64,000 nucleotides of DNA from Ancylobacter gelatini (GTDB lineage: Bacteria > Pseudomonadota > Alphaproteobacteria > Rhizobiales > Xanthobacteraceae). Where the stretch lies: contig NZ_JAKVIL010000002.1 of NCBI RefSeq assembly GCF_022601675.1, forward strand, positions 558,001-622,000, in the 5' to 3' direction. Position numbers and translations under genes: made by a program. Under the pieces are notes generated by a model. That model searched no databases, was not told the DNA's origin, and saw nothing but the letters and a program-made list of their open reading frames with translations. Of this stretch, positions 26,672 to 39,668 are shown one piece after another. How positions within the stretch are numbered: position 1 is the first letter of the stretch; every line of letters starts with the position of its first letter.

Positions 26672-27603
26672 TGTCGTCCGATGACCAGCGCCGCAGCCGC
26701 CGCTCCGGCGGGCGGCCCATTTCGGTGTCGTTCGAGTTCTTTCCGCCCAAGACGCCGGAAATGGAAGCCACGCTCTGGAACTCGATCCAGCGCCTCGCCC
26801 CTCTGGCTCCGAAATTCGTATCGGTGACCTATGGCGCGGGCGGCTCGACGCGCGAGCGTACCCACGCCACGGTGGAGCGCATCGTGAAGGAAACGCCGCT
26901 TTCGCCCGCGGCGCACCTCACCTGCGTCTCCGCCTCGCAGGGCGAGGTCGACGAGGTGGTGCGCGGCTACTGGAACGCCGGCGTGCGCCACATCGTGGCG
27001 CTGCGCGGTGATCCGCCGGGCGGCGTCGGGCAAGCCTATGAGCCGCACCCCGACGGCTACAAGACCTCCGCCGACCTCGTGGCCGGTATCCGCCGCAGCG
27101 CCAATTTCGAGGTGTCGGTCTCGGCCTATCCCGAGAAGCACCCGGAGAGCCCCAGCTTCGAGCGTGATCTCGACATCCTCAACGCCAAGGTCGATGCCGG
27201 AGCGACGCGGGCCATCACCCAGTGCTTCTTCGACAACGACCTCTATTTCGCCTATCTCGACAAGGTGCGGGCCCGCGGCATCGACGTGCCGGTTGTGCCG
27301 GGCATCCTGCCGGTGTCCAATTTCAAGCAGGCGAAGAACTTCGCCGAGAAGACCGGCTGCTACATGCCTTCCTGGCTCGCCGGGCGCTTCGAGGGGCTCG
27401 ACAACGATCCCGAGACCCGCAAGCTGATCTCGGCGGCAGTGGCGGCCGAGCAGGTGTTCGACCTCCTGGACCGAGGCGTGAACGAGTTCCACTTCTACAC
27501 GCTGAACCGCGCCGATCTCGTCTACGCCATCTGCCACCTTCTGGGCATCCGCGCCCCGCAGGACAAGGGCGCCGGGCAGGGCGCGGGCCAGGCGGCGGCG
27601 TGA
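26671..27603 (+). CDS. metF: Methylenetetrahydrofolate reductase MetF
   Basis: MetF reduces 5,10-methylene-THF to 5-methyl-THF, the methyl donor for methionine synthase. The 310-residue FAD enzyme opens with a short basic tail and then SVSFEFFPPKTPEME, the family signature with the active Glu. It is followed by FVSVTYGAGGSTRERTH, HIVALRGDPPGG and ATRAITQCFFDNDLYFAYLD. Its ATG shares one base with the regulator's stop (TGATG) and has AAGGAGG upstream, so the two genes are translationally coupled. It is followed after 178 bases by metH. Confidence 0.97.
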   Translation: MSSDDQRRSRRSGGRPISVSFEFFPPKTPEMEATLWNSIQRLAPLAPKFVSVTYGAGGSTRERTHATVERIVKETPLSPAAHLTCVSASQGEVDEVVRGYWNAGVRHIVALRGDPPGGVGQAYEPHPDGYKTSADLVAGIRRSANFEVSVSAYPEKHPESPSFERDLDILNAKVDAGATRAITQCFFDNDLYFAYLDKVRARGIDVPVVPGILPVSNFKQAKNFAEKTGCYMPSWLAGRFEGLDNDPETRKLISAAVAAEQVFDLLDRGVNEFHFYTLNRADLVYAICHLLGIRAPQDKGAGQGAGQAAA

Positions 27604-27742
27604 GTGAGAGGCTGACGAGAGAGCAGTTGACGTGACAGCGGCTATTTCGTCATCCATTTCTGGAATAACGACGTACTGATGAACTTTGATGGGGTTTTGC
27701 CGCGCATCCTCGAAGCGGGGCGCGCCAAGGCCTCCACTCCAA

Positions 27743-27765
27743 CCCTCTCCCCCGCGTGGAGAGGG
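27743..27765. repeat. Short palindrome in the metF-metH gap
   Basis: CCCTCTCC and GGAGAGGG pair over 8 bp around a 7-base loop, 17 bases before the metH start. It resembles small GC-rich intergenic palindromes that are frequent in alphaproteobacteria. The 178-base metF-metH gap otherwise holds no gene and no visible riboswitch-like structure. Confidence 0.5.
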
Positions 27766-27781
27766 AGCAGGACATGCCCCC

Positions 27782-31519
<3,738 letters not shown>

Positions 31520-31536
31520 GGACCGGGTGTCGCCCC

Positions 31537-32346
31537 ATGAGCGTCATCAGCAGCGATGCATGGTTGGCGGCCAAGCTCGCACTGCTGGTCGTGGTGATCT
31601 GGGCGCTGGCCGCCTATATCATCCTGCCGCGGCTATGGACGCATCACGAGCGCCAGCCCAGCATCGCGCATCTGTCGATGGTGACGCAGACGAAGCAGGG
31701 CATTCCCGGCGATCCGATCGATGTCGGCCTCGTCGGCACCCGCGAGGACCTGGTGCGGGCGATGTACGAAGCCGGCTGGGGCGCGGCCGATCCGGTGACA
31801 CTGAAATCAAGCGTCGAGATCGTCGGCTCGGTGGTGCTCGGTCGGCCGGACCCGCAGGCCCCGGTCAGCCCGCTCTACTATGACGGCCGTGTCGAGGATC
31901 TTGCCTTCGAGAAGGAACTGGGCCGCAGCGCCGATCGGCGCGACCATGTGCGGTTCTGGAAAGTGCTGGACCGGGGCGCCGAAGGCGCGCCGGTCTGGCT
32001 GGGATCGGCGACCTATGACCGGGGCGTAGGGCTGAGCCACTATACCGGCGCGGTGACCCACCATATCGGCCCGAATGTCGACGCGGTGCGCGACCTGCTG
32101 ATCGGCGATCTCAAGCAGGCCGGCATGGTGCGCACGATCTATCAGGTGACCGGACTCGGTCCGACCCTGTTCGGGCGCAATGGCGGCGGTGATCCCTATT
32201 ACACCGACGGCGAACTCTGGTTCGCGGTGCTGATGCCGGACGGGCAGAGAAACCCGAACCCCGCCACGGTCATCGCCCCGCCGCCGGCCGTCGGCGCCAA
32301 GGATGCGATCTGGAGCGCGGCGGCCGCCCTTGTCGGCGCGGACTGA
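31537..32346 (+). CDS. LssY C-terminal domain protein with an N-terminal membrane anchor
   Basis: The 269-residue protein has one N-terminal membrane helix (about residues 9-30, LAAKLALLVVVIWALAAYII). An LssY_C domain follows, recognisable by GVVGTREDLV-like, MYEAGWGAADPVTLKSSV, then GLSHYTGAVTHHIGPNVD and VTGLGPTLFGRNGGGDPYYT. In Legionella and others this domain is fused to PAP2 or DedA membrane enzymes; here it stands alone. The function is unknown. It follows metH by 17 bases on the same strand, so it may be co-transcribed, but no link to methionine metabolism is evident. Confidence 0.82.
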   Translation: MSVISSDAWLAAKLALLVVVIWALAAYIILPRLWTHHERQPSIAHLSMVTQTKQGIPGDPIDVGLVGTREDLVRAMYEAGWGAADPVTLKSSVEIVGSVVLGRPDPQAPVSPLYYDGRVEDLAFEKELGRSADRRDHVRFWKVLDRGAEGAPVWLGSATYDRGVGLSHYTGAVTHHIGPNVDAVRDLLIGDLKQAGMVRTIYQVTGLGPTLFGRNGGGDPYYTDGELWFAVLMPDGQRNPNPATVIAPPPAVGAKDAIWSAAAALVGAD

Positions 32347-32354
32347 GGCTCGCT

Positions 32355-33128
32355 TCAGAACTTGTAGTTCACGCCCAGCTTCAAGGTCTGGACCTTCACA
32401 TCGACCCGGGTGCCGGCATCGGAATCCCAGTTGATGTCACCGAGATCGGCGTAGAGATATTCCGCCTTCAGCGTCCAGTTGTCGGTGACCGCATATTCGC
32501 CGCCACCGCCCACGGTCCAGCCCCACAGCGTCTCGCTGGTTGAGGCCGAGCCGGACAGCGCGGGCTGGTAGGCGCCGTTATAGTAGGTGTCCCAGCGCTC
32601 GGACACCTTCACATTCCCCCAGGCGAGGCCGCCGGTTGCATAGGGCAGGAAGCGGTCGAACGCATAGCCGATGCGGCCGCGCACCGTGCCCAAGGCTTCG
32701 ATCTTGGAATCCAGCGTGCCGAAATCGGTGTCGGTGAGGCCGCCGGAGGTGGTGCTGGCGGTGTAGTCCAGCCGGTCGTCGAGCGAACCGAACTGAAAGT
32801 CGGCCTCGATGCCGAGCACCACGTTGTTCACGAGCTGGTAGTTGTAGCCAATCTGGAGGCCGCCAAACCAGCCTTCGGGGTCGGAGCCGCCGGTCGAGCC
32901 GTACTGGTCCCAGCCGCCATAATAATAGTCGAGATAGTTGCCCCAGTTGGCCGAGCCCTCGCCCCAGCCATAGCCGGCATTGCCGCCGAGATAGAAGCCG
33001 GTCCAGGAGAAGGGCGGGATGATCGCCACCGCGGGCGCTTTCACCGGAAAGGAAAGATCGGCCGCGAAGGCCGGGACGGCAAGCGCGGCGCACGCGGCGC
33101 TGCCGAGAAAAAGTGCCCTGATACGCAT
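32355..33128 (-). CDS. Outer-membrane beta-barrel protein (Omp25/RopB-like)
   Basis: The 257-residue exported protein has a signal peptide (RALFLGSAACAALAVPAFAA) and the mature start ADLSFPVKAPAVAIIPP. A small beta-barrel follows with WTGFYLGGNAGYGWGEG, GYNYQLVNNVVLGIEADFQF, YATGGLAWGNVKVSER and a final strand ending KLGVNYKF with a terminal Phe, the signal recognised by BAM. This pattern is the Omp25/Omp31-type porin-like family abundant in Hyphomicrobiales, which supports the outer membrane. The ATG at 33128 has AAGGA upstream. It is convergent with the LssY_C gene, nine bases apart. Confidence 0.92.
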   Translation of the reverse strand: MRIRALFLGSAACAALAVPAFAADLSFPVKAPAVAIIPPFSWTGFYLGGNAGYGWGEGSANWGNYLDYYYGGWDQYGSTGGSDPEGWFGGLQIGYNYQLVNNVVLGIEADFQFGSLDDRLDYTASTTSGGLTDTDFGTLDSKIEALGTVRGRIGYAFDRFLPYATGGLAWGNVKVSERWDTYYNGAYQPALSGSASTSETLWGWTVGGGGEYAVTDNWTLKAEYLYADLGDINWDSDAGTRVDVKVQTLKLGVNYKF

Positions 33129-33168
33129 GCGATACGTCCTTACGACGGTTCTCATGTCGATGACAAAG

Positions 33169-33188
33169 GTTAAGTCGACAGGCTTAAC
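33169..33188. terminator. Short hairpin between the amidase and the outer-membrane barrel gene
   Basis: GTTAAG (33169-33174) and CTTAAC (33183-33188) pair over 6 bp with an 8-base loop, right after the amidase stop on the minus strand. It may end amidase transcription or lie in the barrel-gene promoter. The evidence is weak. Confidence 0.3.
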
Positions 33189-33191
33189 GAA

Positions 33192-34475
33192 CTATGACCC
33201 GCCGACTCCGTGTTCCGCAATGGCGCGCTCCAGGAAGTGGGCGGCGTTGAGCACCGTCTTGTCGCGCGCGAAGCGGCCGATCACCTGCACGCCGATCGGC
33301 AGGCCGGTGGCGCCGGTGAGGCCGGCGACATTTATGCAGGGCGTTCCCGCCAGCGTCCAGAGCCGGTTGAACACCGGCGAGCCGGTGGTGGCGTAACCCG
33401 CCGGCGCCTCGCCGGGGGCGGAAAAGCTCAGAACCGCGTCGAAGCCGTGCAGCGTATCGGCGAGCGCGTTGCGCGCGCGGCGGGAGGTGCGCCGGGCGGC
33501 GTCATATTGCTCGGGCGCGGTGCGTTGCGCCTCCTCAAGATAGGTGGCGAGGGTCGGCGAGAGCTGGTCGCGGTGGCGGTCCCACTCGTCGGCGAAGGCC
33601 AGCGCGGCCTCATAGGCCTGCACGATCCCGGAGGCGGCGTCGCCAGCCTCGACTTCGGCGGGTAGCTCCAGTTCGACCACCTGCGCACCGGCGCGGGCGG
33701 CGGCGTGCGCGGCCATCTCCAGCGCGGCATGCGCGTCGTCGGAGGCCTGCGCGGCGCGGGCGGTCTTCACAACGGCAAAGCGCGGGGCGGGCGCGTCGGC
33801 GTCCAGCGCGAGGTCGCGTCCGGTGAGCGCGCTCATGGCGAAGGCGACGTCGGCGACCCGCGCGGCGAACAGGCCGAGCGTGTCCAGCGACCAGGCGAAG
33901 GGCTTGAGCCCCAGCACCGGCAGCAGCTTGAACGAAGGCTTGAAGCCGGTGACACCGCAGAACGAGGCCGGACGGATGATCGAACCGCCGGTCTGCGTGC
34001 CCAGCGCCAGCGGCAGCATGCCCGCAGCCACCGCCGCGGCCGAGCCGGCGGAGGAGCCGCCCGGCGTGTGCGAGCTCCGCCGTGGATTGCGTGTCGGCGA
34101 GGGCTGCATGAAGGCGAATTCAGTGGTCACGGTCTTGCCGGCGAGCAGGCCGCCCGCCCGCGCCAGCATGCGCACGATGCTGGCATCTGATGTCGGCCTG
34201 TAGCCGGCAAACAGTGGCGAGCCACGTTCGGTCGGCAGGTCGGCGGTGTCGATGATGTCCTTGACGCCGACCGGCAGCCCGGCGAGCGGCATCGCGTCGA
34301 GCCCGGGGCGGCCGGCCGCCGCGCGCAGGGCGGCAAGGTCGAGCGTGGCGAAGGCGCGGATCTCCGCCTCGCTCGCCTCGATGGCTGCGGCGCAGCGCTC
34401 GGCGACATCGGTGGGGGTGAGGCGCCCGGATCGCACATCGCGGGCGAGGGTGGCAGCTTCGAGCATCGCGTTCAT
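33192..34475 (-). CDS. Amidase signature family protein
   Basis: The 427-residue cytoplasmic hydrolase belongs to the amidase signature family. The Ser-Ser-Lys triad is visible: Lys in LPVGVKDIIDTADLPTE, the bridging Ser in HTPGGSSAGSAAAVAAGM, and the nucleophile Ser in GTQTGGSIIRPASFCG. A late segment PCINVAGLTGATGLPIGVQV is the usual C-terminal motif. The substrate cannot be told; GatA is unlikely without gatC and gatB nearby. The start is the ATG at 34475 or 34466. It is divergent from a membrane diguanylate cyclase. Confidence 0.88.
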   Translation of the reverse strand: MNAMLEAATLARDVRSGRLTPTDVAERCAAAIEASEAEIRAFATLDLAALRAAAGRPGLDAMPLAGLPVGVKDIIDTADLPTERGSPLFAGYRPTSDASIVRMLARAGGLLAGKTVTTEFAFMQPSPTRNPRRSSHTPGGSSAGSAAAVAAGMLPLALGTQTGGSIIRPASFCGVTGFKPSFKLLPVLGLKPFAWSLDTLGLFAARVADVAFAMSALTGRDLALDADAPAPRFAVVKTARAAQASDDAHAALEMAAHAAARAGAQVVELELPAEVEAGDAASGIVQAYEAALAFADEWDRHRDQLSPTLATYLEEAQRTAPEQYDAARRTSRRARNALADTLHGFDAVLSFSAPGEAPAGYATTGSPVFNRLWTLAGTPCINVAGLTGATGLPIGVQVIGRFARDKTVLNAAHFLERAIAEHGVGGS

Positions 34476-34633
34476 GCCTAGGCTCTCGCATGGCGCTTCA
34501 CATCAGGCAAGCACCGCAGGGGGCAGCGGAAACACGATCTGCCGCCGGACCTGCCGCTTGCGCGCGCGTGTGCTGCGTGGTCGAACAAGGACGCGTACCG
34601 AAGCGGAAGGTTCGCTGGGAGTGCGGGTAAGCG

Positions 34634-35815
34634 ATGCGGGATGCCACCTTCCTTCTGATCATTAACGGCTCGATCGGCATTTTCTTCGCTCTTGCCTTCC
34701 TCGGACTTTCCTGGCGGTCCGGCATCCGGCTCGGCCTGTGGAGCGCGGGGGCGTTTCTGGCCGCGGCGGCGACGGTGACGACCGAGGCGCTGGCGCCCTC
34801 CGCTGTGCCGCCGCGCGTGGCGTCCATTGTCTCGTTTTCGTTCCTGATGCTGGCGCTGACGCTGATCGCGGCGGGCCTTTCCCGCCACTACCGGCCGCAG
34901 GCGAATATCTGGCCGCTCTTCCTGCTCGGCGCCCTCGGTCTCGCCTTCCATGTCGGCGTCACCAGCCGGCTGCCGCGCGGTGAGATGTTCTTCGGCCTCG
35001 CCTATCAATCGCCCTTCGCCCTCATGATGGTCGTCGCGACGGGCAGCGTGCTGCGCTCCGAACGCCGGGGAGCGGTGGATCGCCTGCTGGCGGTGGTGCT
35101 GGTGCTGATCGCGGCGCAGTTCCTGATGAAGGGCGGCGCCGGCTTCATTGTCGAGGACAAGGCGCCCGATGTGCGCGACTATCTGTTCAGCGTCTATGCC
35201 CGCTATTCCCAGACCTTCGCCGCCATTCTCTCGCTGATGCTGGGGCTCGCGCTGCTCGGCGTGCTGATCGCGGAGGTGGTGGCGAATGCGACGCTGAGCC
35301 TCCAGCGCGACACGCTGTCGGGACTGCTGAACCGTGCCGCCTTCATGCAGCGCGCGACGGCCAGCCTGCGGGCCCTGCCGGCGGGAGCGACCGCGAGCCT
35401 CGTGATGATCGACCTCGACTATTTCAAGTCGATCAATGACCGCTTCGGCCATGCTGCCGGCGACGAGGCGATCCGTGCCTTCGGCGCCATTCTCATGGAA
35501 GCGGCCACGGGGGCCGAAATCGCCGGCCGCATTGGCGGCGAGGAGTTCTGCCTGCTGATGCCCGGCGCCGATGCTGGCCGCGTGCGCGCGCGCATCCAGA
35601 AACTGCAATCCACCTTTCGCGCCCGCCGCTATCGGTTCATTCCGCACGAGACGCGGGTGACGGCGAGCTTCGGCGCCGCATTGATGCGCCCGGGCGAGAG
35701 CCTCGACGAGGCGCTGCGGCGCGCCGACAAGGCGCTCTATACCGCCAAGGCCATGGGCCGCGATCGCTTCGTCATGGCCGACACGCCCGGCACGCCCTCC
35801 GTGCCGCCGGCATGA
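34634..35815 (+). CDS. Membrane-bound GGDEF diguanylate cyclase
   Basis: The 393-residue protein has about six hydrophobic helices over residues 5-225 (LLIINGSIGIFFALAFLGLS, GAFLAAAATVTTEALA, and a last helix ending at GVLIAEVVANATLSLQ). A cytoplasmic GGDEF domain follows (about 230-385), with DTLSGLLNRAAFM and an intact GGEEF. The product-inhibition site is missing (TGAE in place of RxxD), so it may be unregulated by c-di-GMP or controlled through its membrane domain. It is transcribed alone, divergent from the amidase. Confidence 0.9.
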   Translation: MRDATFLLIINGSIGIFFALAFLGLSWRSGIRLGLWSAGAFLAAAATVTTEALAPSAVPPRVASIVSFSFLMLALTLIAAGLSRHYRPQANIWPLFLLGALGLAFHVGVTSRLPRGEMFFGLAYQSPFALMMVVATGSVLRSERRGAVDRLLAVVLVLIAAQFLMKGGAGFIVEDKAPDVRDYLFSVYARYSQTFAAILSLMLGLALLGVLIAEVVANATLSLQRDTLSGLLNRAAFMQRATASLRALPAGATASLVMIDLDYFKSINDRFGHAAGDEAIRAFGAILMEAATGAEIAGRIGGEEFCLLMPGADAGRVRARIQKLQSTFRARRYRFIPHETRVTASFGAALMRPGESLDEALRRADKALYTAKAMGRDRFVMADTPGTPSVPPA

Positions 35816-35938
35816 GGTCGGCTGTGCAGCGATGCAACACATCGCGCAACATGATGGATCAGCTCAACTAATTTCGTTGGAGCCCTTGCGTCGCGCGCGA
35901 TATGCGCGGATCGTCATCTTGAGGCTGGGGCGTGGTGC

Positions 35939-36787
35939 ATGAATATCCTGTCGATACAGTCGTGGGTCGCCTACGGCCATGTAGGCAATGCCTCGGCCAT
36001 GTTCCCGATGCAGCGCCTGGGCCATGAAGTGTGGGGCATCCACACCGTGCAGTTCTCCAATCACACCGGCTATGGCGCCTGGCGCGGCACGGTGTTCGAG
36101 GCCGACCTCATCCGCGAACTGGTCGGAGGGCTGGAGGACCGCAACGTGCTGCCGCGCTGCGACGGCGTGCTCTCCGGCTATATGGGCGCGGCCGAGATCG
36201 GCGACGCCATTCTCGATACGGTCGGCCGGGTAAAGGCAGCGAACCGCGAGGCGCATTATTGCTGCGATCCGGTGATCGGTGATGTCGGGCGCGGCATCTT
36301 CGTGCGGCCCGGCATCCCCGAATTCATGCGCGAGCGCGCGGTGCCGGCGGCCGACCTGATCACGCCCAACCAGTTCGAGCTGGACTATCTGTCCGGCCGC
36401 ACAACCTCGACCGTGGCGGAGGCGGTGGCGGCCTGCGATGCCGTGCACGCCACCGGCCCGCGCGTCATCCTCGTCACCAGCCTGCATACCGAGGACACTC
36501 CGGCCGATTCGATCGACCTGCTGGCTTCCGGGCCGGATGGGCGTTTCCGGGTGCGCACGCCCAAGCTGGACATTTCAGTGAACGGGGCGGGCGATGCCAT
36601 CGCGGCCCTGTTCTTCGTGCACTGGAAGGCATCGCATTCCACGGCGGAGGCGCTCTCCAAGGCGGCCTCCTCGGCCTATGGCCTGCTCGCCCGCACCGCC
36701 GCCGCCGGCTCGCGCGAAATCCTCACCGTGGCCGCGCAGGACGAATTCGTCACGCCGTCCCGCCTCTTCACTCCGGAGAAGCTCTGA
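35939..36787 (+). CDS. pdxY: Pyridoxal kinase PdxY
   Basis: PdxY phosphorylates pyridoxal to pyridoxal 5'-phosphate in the vitamin B6 salvage pathway. The 282-residue ribokinase-fold protein opens with [20 protein letters not shown], the PdxY/PdxK signature. [25 protein letters not shown], the [12 protein letters not shown] loop and the anion-hole motif [16 protein letters not shown] complete the fold. It heads a tight operon with a PhzF protein (5-base gap) and a Nudix-like protein (6-base gap). Confidence 0.95.
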   Translation: MNILSIQSWVAYGHVGNASAMFPMQRLGHEVWGIHTVQFSNHTGYGAWRGTVFEADLIRELVGGLEDRNVLPRCDGVLSGYMGAAEIGDAILDTVGRVKAANREAHYCCDPVIGDVGRGIFVRPGIPEFMRERAVPAADLITPNQFELDYLSGRTTSTVAEAVAACDAVHATGPRVILVTSLHTEDTPADSIDLLASGPDGRFRVRTPKLDISVNGAGDAIAALFFVHWKASHSTAEALSKAASSAYGLLARTAAAGSREILTVAAQDEFVTPSRLFTPEKL

Positions 36788-36792
36788 CCGCC

Positions 36793-37689
36793 ATGGCCCG
36801 CCGCTACGTTGTTCTCGACGTCTTCACCGATCGCGCCCTCTCGGGCAATCCGCTGGCCGTCGTGCTGGACGCGGAGGGCCTCGACGGCAACCAGATGCAG
36901 GCCATCGCCCGCGAGTTCAATCTCTCGGAGACGGTGTTCGTGCTGAAGCCGGCGGACGAGGCGAACCGCGCCCGGCTGCGCATCTTCACCGTCAATCACG
37001 AATTACCCTTCGCCGGCCATCCCACCGTGGGCACGGCGGTGCTGCTGGCGATCCGCGACGGGGTGGAGACCTCGACGGATTTCGTGCTGGAGGAAAATGT
37101 CGGCGAGGTGCCCTGCCACATCAATATACGCGGGCCGCGCACCGGCAGCGCCACCTTCACCGTGCCGCGCCTGTCGGAGATCGTCACGGCGGGCGAACTT
37201 TCCATCGACGCCTGCGCGCAGGCGCTGGGGCTCGACCGCAGCGATATCGGCTTCGACGGCTACAAGCCGGTGGTCGCGTCCGCCGGCGTGCCCTTCGTGT
37301 GCATCCCCCTGGCCTCGCGTTCCGCACTGGCGCGTATCAGCCCGAGCGCGGGCCGGCTGATCGGCGCCTTCGGGGGCGAGGCGGAATCGGTCTACGTGTT
37401 CTGCCGCGATGAGGATGGGGAAGGCGACCTGCGCGCCCGCATGTTCGCCGCGAACATGGGAATTGACGAGGACCCGGCGACCGGTTCGGCCGCCGCCGCG
37501 CTCGCCGCCGTGCTGTTCGCGGGCGAGCGTCCGGGCGAGGGGTTCCACGTCTTCGACATCCTGCAGGGTGTCGAGATGGGCCGGCCGAGCCTGGTGCGGC
37601 TGGGGCTGGAAGTGTCGGGCGGCGCGCTGTCAGCCGTCACCATTGGCGGCGGCGCGGTGGTCGTGTCGGAAGGCACCATCCATGCCTGA
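36793..37689 (+). CDS. PhzF family isomerase/epimerase-like protein
   Basis: The 298-residue protein has the diaminopimelate-epimerase-like fold of the PhzF family. Signatures are DVFTDRALSGNPLAVVLDAE, the catalytic-type Glu in EFNLSETVFVL, RIFTVNHELPFAGHPTVGTA and, near the C-terminus, EDPATGSAAAALAAVLF. PhzF itself isomerises a phenazine precursor, but most homologues outside phenazine clusters have unknown substrates, and no phenazine genes are here. It sits five bases after pdxY and before a Nudix-like gene, so its role may touch B6 or metabolite repair. That is speculation. Confidence 0.9.
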   Translation: MARRYVVLDVFTDRALSGNPLAVVLDAEGLDGNQMQAIAREFNLSETVFVLKPADEANRARLRIFTVNHELPFAGHPTVGTAVLLAIRDGVETSTDFVLEENVGEVPCHINIRGPRTGSATFTVPRLSEIVTAGELSIDACAQALGLDRSDIGFDGYKPVVASAGVPFVCIPLASRSALARISPSAGRLIGAFGGEAESVYVFCRDEDGEGDLRARMFAANMGIDEDPATGSAAAALAAVLFAGERPGEGFHVFDILQGVEMGRPSLVRLGLEVSGGALSAVTIGGGAVVVSEGTIHA

Positions 37690-37695
37690 GGGCAG

Positions 37696-38478
37696 GTGCC
37701 GGGCGTGAACGCGGCCGTGGCGGCGGACGGCGATATCCGGGTCGTGGCGCTTGCGGGGCTGGCGTTTCGCGTCGATCCCGAGCCCTGGGCGCTGGCCGAT
37801 GAGCGCCGCGTGGAGATCGAGGCCCATTTCGCGCGGCTGAAGCAGGCCAATCCGCATCTGTGGAACGGCGCGATCCTGATGCTCGGCGCGCATGATCTGG
37901 CCGGCGGCGTGCTCAGCGGCCGCTACAAGCGCACTGATTTCGCCTCGCTGCTGTGGTGGCGCGACCATGGCTGTCCCGAGCTGTGCAACGCCTTCGGCAT
38001 GGGCGCGCTGCGTGGCAGCGACGGCGCCTTCGTGCTCGGCCGCATGGCACCGTGGACCGCCAATGCCGGGCGCATCTATTTCGCCGCCGGCACACCAGAC
38101 CTTGGCGACATCACCACTGACGGGCGCGTGGACATCGACGGCAGCGTGCTGCGCGAAATCGAGGAGGAGGTCGGGCTGACGGCGGCCGATTTCCTGCCGC
38201 CTCCCGAAGGCGGGCGGGCCCTCCACGGCGTCTTCGCCGGCCGCCGCATCGCCCTGATGCGCGAAATCGTGACGCGCCTGCCGGGCGAGGAACTGGCGGC
38301 GCGGCTGCGGGAGCACCTCGCCGCGCAGAAGCGTGCCGAACTCGACGCCATCATCCTCGCCCGTTCTCCCGCCGATATCGACCCGGCCATGCCTGATTTC
38401 ATCCGCGCCTATCTGCACGCGCGCTGGAGCGCTGGCGGCGGCATCGCAGATGTGGACAATGCCGTCATGCCGGCGTGA
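37696..38478 (+). CDS. Nudix-hydrolase-like protein with a partial Nudix box
   Basis: The 260-residue protein starts at GTG 37696 or 37705, six or more bases after phzF. Its middle part contains LREIEEEVGLTAADFLP, the second half of a Nudix box (RE-U-x-EE-x-G-U). The first part of the box lacks the usual Glu at the expected place. The N-terminal half (WNGAILMLGAHDLAGGVLSG, CNAFGMGALRGSDGAFVLGR) follows the pattern of larger Nudix proteins of unknown substrate. It probably hydrolyses a nucleotide-linked compound. It closes the pdxY-phzF operon; I see no terminator. Confidence 0.75.
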   Translation: MPGVNAAVAADGDIRVVALAGLAFRVDPEPWALADERRVEIEAHFARLKQANPHLWNGAILMLGAHDLAGGVLSGRYKRTDFASLLWWRDHGCPELCNAFGMGALRGSDGAFVLGRMAPWTANAGRIYFAAGTPDLGDITTDGRVDIDGSVLREIEEEVGLTAADFLPPPEGGRALHGVFAGRRIALMREIVTRLPGEELAARLREHLAAQKRAELDAIILARSPADIDPAMPDFIRAYLHARWSAGGGIADVDNAVMPA

Positions 38479-38584
38479 CTTTTCGGACCAAACAGTTCGG
38501 AAATGGCATGCCGCTCGCATGAGTGGTCGGCTTCATTGACTTCGCGTGCCAAGAGGCCGCGGTCCTTTGCTCGGGAGAAGTGAA

Positions 38585-39625
38585 ATGGTGGTCAAGTCGT
38601 CTGGTTCCGTGCCGCTTTTTTCGTCAGGGGCGATTGATCGGCGGCAGTTGCTGGCGCTCGGCGCCGGGGCTCTGGTGCTGTCGGCGCTCGGCGCCGGCGA
38701 GGCCTTCGCCGCCAAGGAAAAGCCGATCAAGGTCGCGGCGATCTATACCGTGCCGGTCGAGCAGCAGTGGGTTTCGCGCATCCACAAGGCGCTGAAGGCG
38801 GCCGAGGCGCGCGGCGACATCACCTATAAATTCTCCGAGAATGTCGCCAACACCGACTATGAGCGGGTGATGCGGCAATATTCGCAGGAGGGCGCGGACC
38901 TCGTGGTCGGCGAGATCTTCGCGGTGGAGCGTCCCGCCCGTGCGGTGGCGAAGGACTACCCGAACGTCGCCTATCTCATGGGCTCGTCCTTCGGCCCGAT
39001 CAAGCCGAACCTGTCGGTGTTCGACAATTTCATCCATGAGCCGTCCTTCCTCACCGGCATGGTCGCCGGCAAGATGACCAAGTCCAACATCATCGGACTG
39101 GTCGGCGGCTATGCGATCCCCGAGGTGAACCGCCTGATGCAGGCCTTCATGGAAGGCGCGCAGTCGGTGAACCCGCAGGTGAAGTTCATCGTGACCTTCA
39201 TCAACTCCTGGTACGACCCGCCCAAGGCCAAGGAAGCCGCCTTCGCCCAGATCGACAAGGGCGCGGACGTGCTTTACGCCGAGCGCTTCGGCGTCTCCGA
39301 TGCCGCCAAGGAGCGCGGCGTGAAGGCGATCGGCAACGTGATCGACACCTCCGCCCAATATCCCGGCACGGTGATCGCCTCCGCGCTCTGGCACATGGAG
39401 CCGACCATCGACCGCGCCATCAAGGCGGTGGTGGACGGCAGCTTCACCGCCGAGGATTACGGCCCGTTCAGCTTCATGGCCCATGGCGGCGCAAGCCTCG
39501 CCCCGCTCGACCCGAAGGTGGTTCCGCCGGAGGTGATCGAGATGGTTCTCCTGAAGGAGAAGGAGATCAAGGACGGCATGTTCCGCGTGAACGTGAACGA
39601 CGGCGAGCCGAAGTCCACGCTGTAG
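38585..39625 (+). CDS. BMP-family ABC transporter substrate-binding protein
   Basis: The 346-residue binding protein has a twin-arginine-like signal (DRRQLLALGAGALVLSALG) and a BMP/PnrA-type periplasmic domain. The family pattern is IKVAAIYTVPVEQQWVSRIH, then VVGEIFAVERPARAVAKDYP, LTGMVAGKMTKSNIIGLVGG and ADVLYAERFGVSDAAKERGV. BMP proteins bind nucleosides or related purines and pyrimidines. The ATG at 38585 has GGGAGAAG upstream. It heads an ABC operon that ends in cytosine deaminase, which points to nucleobase or nucleoside uptake. Confidence 0.93.
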   Translation: MVVKSSGSVPLFSSGAIDRRQLLALGAGALVLSALGAGEAFAAKEKPIKVAAIYTVPVEQQWVSRIHKALKAAEARGDITYKFSENVANTDYERVMRQYSQEGADLVVGEIFAVERPARAVAKDYPNVAYLMGSSFGPIKPNLSVFDNFIHEPSFLTGMVAGKMTKSNIIGLVGGYAIPEVNRLMQAFMEGAQSVNPQVKFIVTFINSWYDPPKAKEAAFAQIDKGADVLYAERFGVSDAAKERGVKAIGNVIDTSAQYPGTVIASALWHMEPTIDRAIKAVVDGSFTAEDYGPFSFMAHGGASLAPLDPKVVPPEVIEMVLLKEKEIKDGMFRVNVNDGEPKSTL

Positions 39626-39668
39626 TCCGTCACCGTTGCTGCGCGGCGGATATGCGCCGCTCATGTGC

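Noticed and set aside
27604-27781. A cobalamin riboswitch before metH
   Set aside because: The gap is short and shows only an 8-bp palindrome. I see no B12-box-like conserved core, and the upstream operator already explains control of the operon.
38482-38501. A direct repeat TTCGGA-N8-TTCGGA before the BMP operon as an operator
   Set aside because: Two 6-base matches are too short to support a regulatory site without comparison to relatives.
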